Positions 1-4,530 of a stretch of DNA of 6,006 nt are shown here, in pieces. A program made the translations under genes and the position numbers. Each line of letters starts with the position of its first letter. Position 1 is the first letter of the stretch. The stretch is from DASXHZ01 sp036488085. Lineage in GTDB: Bacteria; Acidobacteriota; Thermoanaerobaculia; Gp7-AA8. The stretch is taken from the NCBI GenBank assembly GCA_036488085.1, contig DASXHZ010000019.1, forward strand, positions 1 to 6,006, written 5' to 3'. The notes under the pieces are model-generated. The model did no database searches and was not told the origin of the DNA. It was given only the letters and a program-made list of their open reading frames with translations.

Positions 1-2
1 AG

Positions 3-446
3 GCCGAGGCGAACGTCTCGGTGGAACTGGCGAATCTGAACAAGCGAATGCAGAAGCTGGAAGAAAAGCGTGTTCGTCTCGTCGATCTGCTGGCCGAGCA
101 GCGCATCACACAGGACGCGTACGACGCGGCCGGCGAGAAGCTCGAAGACGAACTCCGCCTCGCTCGCGTCGAGCGCCGTGAACTTCAGATCGAGCAGATT
201 GACGTCGGGTCGCTCCTCGACGTCGCCGAAGTGCTCCTTCAGAACGTCGCGAGCATGTGGATGGAGGCAACGCCAGAGCAGAAGCAGCTCTTACAGCGCG
301 TCGTCCTACCGCAGGGGGTGCCTTACAGCGACGGAAAACTTGGAAACGCCGAATTGCTTAGCGTTTTCAGATACTTACGAGAGATTCAGGACGAGGAAAC
401 AAGTTTGGTAGCGCATACGGGATTCGAACCCGTGTTACCGCCGTGA
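3..446 (+). CDS. Serine site-specific recombinase, C-terminal part (5' end outside window)
   Basis: The frame is open to the left edge, so the catalytic N-terminal domain lies outside the window and only about 147 C-terminal residues are seen. They start with a charged, Leu-rich helical stretch (NLNKRMQKLEEKRVRLVDLL), the kind of coiled coil found in large serine recombinases. A segment with LLDVAEVLLQNVASMW, EQKQLLQRVVLPQGV and SVFRYL follows, which I recognise as the usual C-terminal tail of recombinases such as phage and transposon integrases. These enzymes cut and rejoin DNA at attachment sites. The last 13 residues or so (GFEPVLPP at the end) are encoded by the antisense strand of the tRNA-Glu gene, and the TGA stop lies in its anticodon arm. 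This fits a recombinase placed at the edge of its own integrated element. Family assignment is from recall; the true N-terminus and whether the gene is intact cannot be judged here. Confidence 0.75.
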   Translation, partial: AEANVSVELANLNKRMQKLEEKRVRLVDLLAEQRITQDAYDAAGEKLEDELRLARVERRELQIEQIDVGSLLDVAEVLLQNVASMWMEATPEQKQLLQRVVLPQGVPYSDGKLGNAELLSVFRYLREIQDEETSLVAHTGFEPVLPP

Positions 447-481
447 GAGGGCGGCGTCCTGGACCCCTAGACGAATGCGCC
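406..481 (-). tRNA. tRNA-Glu (anticodon CTC)
   Basis: The minus strand folds into a full cloverleaf of 76 nt including an encoded CCA end (complement of 406-408). The acceptor stem pairs GGCGCAT with ATGCGCT, with one G-U pair at position 1-72. The D arm contains TCGTCTAGGGGTCCAGGA. The anticodon stem pairs CCGCC with GGCGG around the loop CTCTCAC, giving anticodon CTC for glutamate. The T arm pairs ACGGG with CCCGT around TTCGAAT. It reads GAG codons. Its 3' half is overlapped in antisense by the recombinase reading frame, so it is probably the attachment site of the element on the left, with the 3' end restored by the element's own copy. Confidence 0.95.
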
Positions 482-502
482 GGAAAGATGCGGGGGACGC
501 GG

Positions 503-531
503 AAGATACCGAAGGTAACTCCAGCGGTCAA
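503..531 (-). promoter_or_regulatory. Sigma70-type promoter of tRNA-Glu
   Basis: On the minus strand there is TTGACC (complement of 526-531), a 17-bp spacer, then TATCTT (complement of 503-508). Transcription would begin near 496, about 15 nt before the mature 5' end of the tRNA at 481. Spacing and hexamers fit the vegetative consensus well. It lies between the helicase stop codon and the tRNA, so the tRNA can be transcribed independently of the helicase. Confidence 0.7.
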
Positions 532-575
532 GGGCGGTTAACACCACCGCGAGATCGGAATTCCCGGCTGCGTAA

Positions 576-2300
576 CTACCGGCGTTTCGGGCGTTTCTCG
601 AACGGCCCTTTGCGCAGTTTGTCGCCCGGCCCTTTCGGCCGTTTATCGTACGGCTTCGCCGGACGCCGGTCAGGGCGGCTCGCGCTCGCGGAACGATCGA
701 TCCGCATGTTCACCGCCTTCCCGCGGAAGCGGGCGCGTGAGACGCTCGCGATGACGTGTTCCGCGGCATCCGCGGGGACGCCGACATACGTGACCGTGTC
801 GCGGATCTCGATAGGCCCAATCTCGCGGCCGGTGAGGCCGGACTCATTCGCGATCGAGCCGACGACGTCCGCCGGACGGATGCCATCGCGTTTGCCGAGG
901 TCCATGCGCAGGCGGACCGTCTCGCGATTCGCGGGCCGCGGCTTCTCCTCGCGCGGCTTCGCCTCGGGTGCCGGCGTATCAGCGGCGCCTGTAACAGCGC
1001 CAACAGCCCGCGCCGGACTCGCCAGCCGCACCGCCGCCGCTGCGATCTCGACGGCGGAGTGCTGCCCTTCCTCCACGAGTTGCTCGACGAGTGCGACATA
1101 CGCTTCGAGCTCGCCATCGCCGATCGCTTTGCGAATCTTCTCCTTCGTCTGCTCGAGCCGCCGCGCCGCGACGTCGCCGCGGGTCGGCTTCTTCATCGAC
1201 TTGATGGCGCTGCCGGTGAACTGCTCGATCTCCCGCATCATCCGCTTCTCGCGCGGCGTGACGAACAGCGTCGCCAGGCCGGTCCGGCCGGCGCGGCCGG
1301 TGCGGCCGACGCGGTGCACATAAGCCTCGACGTCGTACGGAATGTCGTAATTGATGACGTGCGCGATCTGCTCGACGTCGAGACCGCGCGCGGCGACGTC
1401 GGTGGCGACGACGATCTCCGCCTGCCCGGCGCGGAGGCGGCGGATCACGCTTTCACGCTCCGCCTGCTTCATGTCGCCGTGCATCGCCACCGCGGCAAAG
1501 CCGCGCCCCTCCAGCCGCTCCGCCAGCTCGGCCGCGCCGTTCTTCGTGCGGCGGAAGATCAGCACCGCCTCGCTCTCCTCGATCTCCAGGATATGCGTCA
1601 GCGCTTCGAGCTTCTCGCCTTCCGAGACGTTGATGTAGCGCTGCTCGATGTCGGGCGCGGTGACCGTCTTGCGCTCGATCTCCACTCGCTCGGGATTGAC
1701 CAGGTGCCGCTGCGCGATCCGCAGCACCTCGGCCGGCATCGTCGCGGAGAAGAGCGCGATCTGCCGCGGCTTCGGCACGCCGCTGAGGATCGTCTCCACG
1801 TCGTCGATGAAGCCCATCTTCAGCATCTCGTCCGCCTCGTCGAGGACGACCATGCGGATCGATTCCAGACGCAGACTCCCGCGGCCGAGGACGTCGATGA
1901 GGCGCCCGGGCGTGCCGACGACGATTTGGACGCCGCGATCGAGCCGCTTGAGCTGCGGCACGATCGGCGCGCCGCCATAGACCGGCATCACCGTGATCCC
2001 CGGCGTGCCATGCGCGTACGAGTGCAGCGCCTCGGACACCTGCACCGCGAGCTCGCGCGTCGGCGCCAGAATGAGCGCCTGCGTCTCGTGCCGTGCCGCG
2101 TCGATCGTCTGCAGGATCGGAAGCGCGAACGCCGCCGTCTTCCCGGTGCCCGTCTGCGCCTGCCCGATCAGATCGCGTCCGCCGAGGAGCGCCGGAATCG
2201 TCCGCTCCTGAATGGGCGTCGGCACCTCGTATCCGAGGGAGGTGAGGGTGGCGACGAGCGTGTCGTTCAGGCCGAGGGCGGCGAAGGGGGAGGCGGTCAT
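576..2300 (-). CDS. deaD: DEAD-box ATP-dependent RNA helicase with DbpA-type RNA-binding domain (DeaD/CsdA type)
   Basis: A 574-residue cytoplasmic RNA helicase that unwinds RNA using ATP; this family helps ribosome assembly and mRNA turnover, often in the cold. All core motifs are present in order: Q motif (PTPIQ, 27-31), Walker A (AQTGTGKT, 48-55), Ia (PTRELA, 80-85), GG (109-110), TPGR (130-133), DEAD (154-157), SAT (185-187), the motif V region (ATDVAARGLD, 299-308) and motif VI (HRVGRTGR, 329-336). A linker rich in Ala, Pro, Glu and Lys (about 425-458) leads to a domain at about 460-534 (VRLRMDLGKRDGIRP to AVNMRIDRS) that matches the DbpA RNA-binding domain. A basic Arg/Lys/Pro tail ends the protein. 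I chose the start at MTASPFAALGL because the family begins just before the conserved F-x-x-L-G-L; an in-frame ATG 21 nt upstream (2321) adds MGYRSPC, which looks foreign. Neither start has a clear Shine-Dalgarno. No sign of damage. The symbol is by family type. Confidence 0.95.
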   Translation of the reverse strand: MTASPFAALGLNDTLVATLTSLGYEVPTPIQERTIPALLGGRDLIGQAQTGTGKTAAFALPILQTIDAARHETQALILAPTRELAVQVSEALHSYAHGTPGITVMPVYGGAPIVPQLKRLDRGVQIVVGTPGRLIDVLGRGSLRLESIRMVVLDEADEMLKMGFIDDVETILSGVPKPRQIALFSATMPAEVLRIAQRHLVNPERVEIERKTVTAPDIEQRYINVSEGEKLEALTHILEIEESEAVLIFRRTKNGAAELAERLEGRGFAAVAMHGDMKQAERESVIRRLRAGQAEIVVATDVAARGLDVEQIAHVINYDIPYDVEAYVHRVGRTGRAGRTGLATLFVTPREKRMMREIEQFTGSAIKSMKKPTRGDVAARRLEQTKEKIRKAIGDGELEAYVALVEQLVEEGQHSAVEIAAAAVRLASPARAVGAVTGAADTPAPEAKPREEKPRPANRETVRLRMDLGKRDGIRPADVVGSIANESGLTGREIGPIEIRDTVTYVGVPADAAEHVIASVSRARFRGKAVNMRIDRSASASRPDRRPAKPYDKRPKGPGDKLRKGPFEKRPKRR

Positions 2301-2525
2301 GCAGGGTGAACGATAGCCCATATGCGAGGTAGGAAAACCGCCGTGCCAAACTCTCCTACAGCACAGTGTTCACCGGGGTCACCGCCCGGGTCGGCGGCGC
2401 CACACAGAACCCGCGAAACGTAGGACTGAGAACAAGCGTTGGCTCGGCTGGGCGGCGGGCCTTTGTGTGGGCACCGGCGCCCCGCCGGCGGCATGAAGCA
2501 CAGACGCGATGCGAAGCGTCGCTTC

Positions 2526-2531
2526 ATTATA
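2526..2531 (-). promoter_or_regulatory. Possible -10 element for the helicase gene
   Basis: The minus strand reads TATAAT here, a perfect -10 hexamer in a small A/T-rich patch within very GC-rich DNA. No -35 match is found 16-18 bp upstream; that place is occupied by a perfect GC hairpin (2534-2552). If real, transcription would start near 2519 and leave a leader of roughly 220 nt before the helicase start. Long leaders are known for cold-shock helicase mRNAs of the csdA type. This is a weak call. Confidence 0.3.
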
Positions 2532-2533
2532 TT

Positions 2534-2552
2534 GCGGCGGCGAAGCCGCCGC
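2534..2552. repeat. Perfect GC-rich hairpin (8-bp stem, 3-nt loop)
   Basis: GCGGCGGC, loop GAA, GCCGCCGC: eight G-C pairs in a row. It has no T-run on either side, so it is not a standard intrinsic terminator. It lies directly upstream of the TATAAT hexamer on the minus strand and just before the tandem array begins, so it could influence transcription in either direction or mark an array boundary. Confidence 0.5.
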
Positions 2553-2580
2553 CCCACAGAGCCACAGGCCGCAAGAACGC

Positions 2581-2780
2581 CCGAAGTTCGGACAGGCCGC
2601 CCGAAGTTCGGGCAGGCCGCCCGAAGTTCGGACAGGCCGCCCGAAGTTCGGGCAGGCCGCCCGAAGTTCGGACAGGCCGCCCGAAGTTCGGACAGGGCGC
2701 CCGAAGTTCGGACAGGCCGCCCGAAGTTCGGACAGGCCGCCCGAAGTTCGGACAGGGCGCCCGAAGTTCGGGCAGGGCGC
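2581..2780. repeat. Homogeneous tandem array: ten 20-bp units
   Basis: Ten contiguous units follow the pattern CCGAAGTTCGGRCAGGSCGC with no spacers. They vary at only two positions. Base 12 is A in seven units and G in three (units 2, 4 and 10). Base 17 is C in seven units and G in three (units 6, 9 and 10). Read across unit borders, the G variants form a perfect dyad with 7-bp arms, TTCGGGC-N5-GCCCGAA; the A variants have one mismatch. The unit is nearly self-complementary, so both strands look alike. Near-identity of the units suggests recent expansion or ongoing homogenisation. Twenty bases is not a multiple of three, so any reading frame cycles through all three phases, which argues against coding. 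Confidence 0.95.
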
Positions 2781-3112
2781 CCAAAGTTCGGACGCCGTGT
2801 CCGAAACGCCGGACGCGCTGTCGGGAACTCCGGACGTGCCGTCCGGAATCTCGGACGCGATGTCCGAGGTCCCGCCACGCCCGGCGGAACTTCCGGACGC
2901 CGTGTCCGAAGTGCCGGACGCGGTGCCGGGAGTTCCGGACGCCGCGTCCGAAGTGCCGGACACGCTGTCGGGAACTCCGGACACGGCGTCCGGAGTCTCG
3001 GACGACGCATCCGAACGTCCGCCACGCTCGGCCCCACTCCCGACACGCCGTCCGAGTTTTCGGACGCCTCGTCCGCACTCCGGACGCGATGTCCGAGCCT
3101 CGGACGAGGACG
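2781..3112. repeat. Degenerate continuation of the array: about sixteen units of 20-21 bp
   Basis: The same unit continues in diverged form. Unit starts in my register are 2781, 2801, 2822, 2843, 2864, 2885, 2906, 2927, 2948, 2969, 2990, 3011, 3032, 3052, 3073 and 3093. Eleven consecutive units from 2801 to 3031 are exactly 21 bp; the first and most of the last ones are 20 bp. The core is CGGAC-N5-GTCCG. I count eight units with all five core pairs intact, four of them extended to perfect 7-bp arms. Two units (2864 and 3011) carry CCGCCACGC in place of CCGGACGC. All six frames run open through most of it, but there is no ribosome binding site or credible start, so I treat it as non-coding. 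Confidence 0.85.
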
Positions 3113-3235
3113 ATTGCAGCATTCCCGTGAATCCCGCGCTCTCGCCCAGCTCCGTGAACCTCCGTTCCGAACTCCTTTCCAGTAAGCTCGCCTCTAGACG
3201 AGAAGAAAGCTTTCGCTGCGCAGGTCTGATCACCA
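3113..3235. other. Spacer between array and regulator promoter
   Basis: About 120 bp of ordinary-looking sequence, less GC-rich than the array, with no gene, no array unit and no clear terminator. It leads directly into the promoter of the regulator/nucleotidyltransferase gene. Confidence 0.4.
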
Positions 3236-3265
3236 CTGACGTCGTGTACCCATTTTGGGTATGAT
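3236..3265 (+). promoter_or_regulatory. Promoter of the regulator/nucleotidyltransferase gene
   Basis: CTGACG at 3236-3241, an 18-bp spacer, then TATGAT at 3260-3265, close to the vegetative -10 consensus. Transcription would start near 3272, only a few bases before the ATG at 3276, so the mRNA is probably leaderless or nearly so. That agrees with the absence of a Shine-Dalgarno. The promoter is interleaved with two palindromes (3247-3261 and 3267-3283). Confidence 0.6.
3247..3261. promoter_or_regulatory. Putative operator 1 (TACCC-N5-GGGTA)
   Basis: Perfect 15-bp palindrome TACCCATTTTGGGTA, effectively 6-bp arms around TTT. It fills the spacer between the -35 and -10 hexamers and touches the first bases of the -10. 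A dimeric winged-helix protein bound here would block RNA polymerase. The likely ligand is the protein encoded immediately downstream. Confidence 0.65.
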
Positions 3266-3266
3266 C

Positions 3267-3283
3267 GTACCCGCAATGGGTAC
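3267..3283. promoter_or_regulatory. Putative operator 2 (GTACCC-N5-GGGTAC)
   Basis: Perfect palindrome GTACCCGCAATGGGTAC with 6-bp arms. It shares TACCC-N5-GGGTA with operator 1, and its centre (3275) is 21 bp from that of operator 1 (3254), two helical turns, so both sites face the same side of the DNA. It covers the expected transcription start and the ATG at 3276-3278. Confidence 0.65.
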
Positions 3284-3881
3284 CCCGCCTCGGAAGACCT
3301 CGATCGCAGATGCGCTCTTCAGCCGCACGCAGCAGCGCGTGCTCGGCATTCTCTTCGGACAGCCGGAGCGGTCCTTCTTCGCGAACGAGATCTTTCAGAA
3401 AGCCGGAACGGGACGCGGAACGGTGCAGCGGGAGCTCGAGCGGCTGCACGCGAGCGGCCTCGTGACGGTACGCAGCGTAGGCAACCAGAAGCACTTTCAG
3501 GCGAATGCGACCTCTCCCGTCTTTCACGAGCTATGTTCGATCATCCTCAAGACGAGCGGGCTGGCCGAACCGATCACTGATGCGCTCCGGCCGCTCCGCA
3601 AACGCATCGCCCTTGCCTTCATCTACGGCTCCGTCGCGCGCGGCGAGGAGACGGCGGCGAGCGACGTCAATTTGCTCGTTGTCTCGGATGACCTCCTGCT
3701 GGAAGAGCTGCTCCGAAGACTGGCGGACGCCGAGCGCAAAACCGGTCGTGCTATCCATCCGGCGTTGTACACTCGCGAGGAGTTCAGCAATCGCCGTAAG
3801 AGCAGCACGTTCGTCCGCAAGGTGCTTGCCGGTCCCATGATCCCGATCGTCGGAAGCGTCGATGCCGCACCCGCAACTTGA
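3276..3881 (+). CDS. Winged-helix regulator fused to an MNT-type nucleotidyltransferase domain (antitoxin-like)
   Basis: A 201-residue two-domain cytoplasmic protein. Residues 10-76 form a winged helix (ALFSRTQQRVLGILFGQP, a recognition region near GRGTVQRELERLHASGLV, and a wing around VRSVGNQKHFQAN), expected to bind DNA. Residues 110-190 form a minimal nucleotidyltransferase domain with the signature GSVARGEETAASDVNLLV (118-135). Proteins with this layout usually precede a HEPN protein in MNT/HEPN toxin-antitoxin modules, where the nucleotidyltransferase can inactivate the toxin. The canonical second Asp of the D-x-D motif is Asn132 here, so catalysis may be weakened or lost. The ATG at 3276 is chosen because the conserved family start is MGTPPRKTS, and because the predicted transcription start lies just before it; TTG 3255 would lie upstream of that point. 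It probably represses itself through the two palindromes. It overlaps the next gene by 20 nt. Family-level call is confident; function in this pair is inferred. Confidence 0.85.
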   Translation: MGTPPRKTSIADALFSRTQQRVLGILFGQPERSFFANEIFQKAGTGRGTVQRELERLHASGLVTVRSVGNQKHFQANATSPVFHELCSIILKTSGLAEPITDALRPLRKRIALAFIYGSVARGEETAASDVNLLVVSDDLLLEELLRRLADAERKTGRAIHPALYTREEFSNRRKSSTFVRKVLAGPMIPIVGSVDAAPAT

Positions 3882-4134
3882 TAACCTTGTCCGCTCGGGC
3901 GAGCTGAAGGCCGAAGCCGCCGACTCGCCGGAGTTCGAGGGTCTCGTGTCGTCGGCTTCGAAGCGGCTGCGCGACGCGAATAACGATGCGCTGGAGCTTC
4001 GATCCCGAGCGAAGCGACGCTACGGGTTGCGGCAGTCGTTCTGGAACGCATCCAGCGCCTTGGGCCTGTCGGAAGTGTGGCATGAGCTTCAGGGAATCGG
4101 CCGTCGAAGTGGCGGCGCTCGACTATTTCGCTGA
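3862..4134 (+). pseudogene. Truncated HEPN-like partner of the nucleotidyltransferase (probably decayed toxin)
   Basis: A 90-residue frame starting at ATG 3862, inside the end of the upstream gene. Its first 50 residues or so (QLDNLVRSGELKAEAADSPE, then EFEGLVSSASKRLRDANNDA, then LELRSR) match what I recall of the N-terminal part of HEPN proteins encoded after winged-helix/nucleotidyltransferase genes. Those partners normally continue with a helix like FDLAYNAAHAL and end with a segment resembling RRNLAEYEG, at roughly 130-145 residues in total. Here that core helix is missing. The sequence jumps to SRAKRRYGLRQSFW, then ALGLSEVWHEL, which resembles the later LGL-x-EVW part, and ends without an R-x4-6-H RNase motif. 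The jump coincides with a palindromic repeat copy at 4002-4025. The stop overlaps the end of the convergent DUF3037 gene by 12 nt. Most likely a broken toxin; a short functional remnant cannot be excluded. The comparison rests on memory, not alignment. Confidence 0.6.
4002..4025. repeat. Copy of dispersed palindromic motif inside the HEPN-like gene
   Basis: ATCCCGAGCGAAGCGA at 4002-4017 matches 15 of 16 bases with the copy at 5923-5938. It is followed by CGCTACGGG, the reverse complement of CCCGTAGCG, so the stretch forms an imperfect hairpin with one bulge. It encodes residues 47-55 or so of the HEPN-like frame, exactly where the family core is missing. Confidence 0.55.
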
Positions 4135-4530
4135 CCTTGCCCCCACCCGCCGCACCATCTTCTCGAACAATCCCTCCAGCGCCGTCTGCGGCTCTTCGTG
4201 CACGCCCGAGTGCACGTCCGAGGTCTGGATGATCGTGCTGCGGGGGGCGACGAGCCAGTGGAAGCGGGCGCGTTGGGGGAGGGCGCCGATGGAGCCGGCG
4301 TCGCCGCCGCCTTCGCAGGTTTTCGGGATGGCGTCCAGGTAGCTCTCCACGACCGCAAGGTCGATATCGGGGGCGAGGAGTTTCAGGCGATCGCGATCGA
4401 GCTCGATGCGCGAGCCGAGGAAGCCGCGCGTCGGGCAGAAAAGGATCACGCCGGCGTTGACGAACTCGCCGCGTTCCACCCTCGGGACGACGCGCACGAT
4501 CGCGTAGTCAAACGCGTAGCGCTCGCGCAC
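4123..4530 (-). CDS. DUF3037 family protein
   Basis: A 135-residue protein with the family hallmarks FDYAIVRVVPRVERGEFVNA then GVILFCP near the N-terminus (8-32) and FHWLVAPRSTIIQTSDVHSG in the C-terminal half (89-108). No transmembrane segment or signal peptide is visible. I know of no established activity for DUF3037. It is commonly found next to HipA-like kinase genes of the kind seen here. The GTG start at 4528-4530 is supported by a strong Shine-Dalgarno six bases upstream, within the end of the kinase gene, and the 23-nt overlap indicates translational coupling. The gene ends in a 12-nt convergent overlap with the truncated HEPN-like frame. Family confident, role unknown; inferred to work with the kinase. 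Confidence 0.88.
   Translation of the reverse strand: MRERYAFDYAIVRVVPRVERGEFVNAGVILFCPTRGFLGSRIELDRDRLKLLAPDIDLAVVESYLDAIPKTCEGGGDAGSIGALPQRARFHWLVAPRSTIIQTSDVHSGVHEEPQTALEGLFEKMVRRVGARSAK

Larger units (their letters stand above)
2301..2580. other. Non-coding leader and spacer upstream of the helicase gene
   Basis: No convincing gene is seen on either strand. Frames are open here only because of high GC content. The stretch holds the possible helicase leader, the A/T patch with TATAAT and the GC hairpin. Its last 20 bases (2561-2580, including ACAGGCCGC) already resemble a repeat unit and look like a degenerate edge of the array. Confidence 0.5.

Noticed and set aside
534..550. Intrinsic terminator for the helicase (GCGGT stem with 7-nt loop)
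   Set aside because: The stem is only 5 bp and is not followed by a T-run; not strong enough to call.
756..2309. Long plus-strand frame opposite the helicase
   Set aside because: It is an antisense shadow of the helicase gene, rich in His, Arg and Asp, with no recognisable domain.
2301..2321. Upstream ATG at 2321 as helicase start
   Set aside because: It adds seven residues unlike the family, and neither ATG has a Shine-Dalgarno; the later one fits the conserved N-terminus better. It remains a possible alternative.
2581..3112. CRISPR array
   Set aside because: Units are contiguous with no unique spacers, and the period is only 20-21 bp.
2366..3527. Long open frames on both strands through the repeat array, including heptad-like Ser/Gly/Pro/Asp strings in the 21-bp part
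   Set aside because: All six frames are open because the GC-rich units lack stop codons. Both strands give similar peptides because the unit is self-complementary. The 20-bp block shifts phase every unit, and no start has a ribosome binding site.
3986..4342. Plus-strand frame opposite DUF3037
   Set aside because: It is a shadow of the DUF3037 gene. I checked whether it could hold the missing HEPN C-terminus after a frameshift, but saw no RNLAEYE-like motif.
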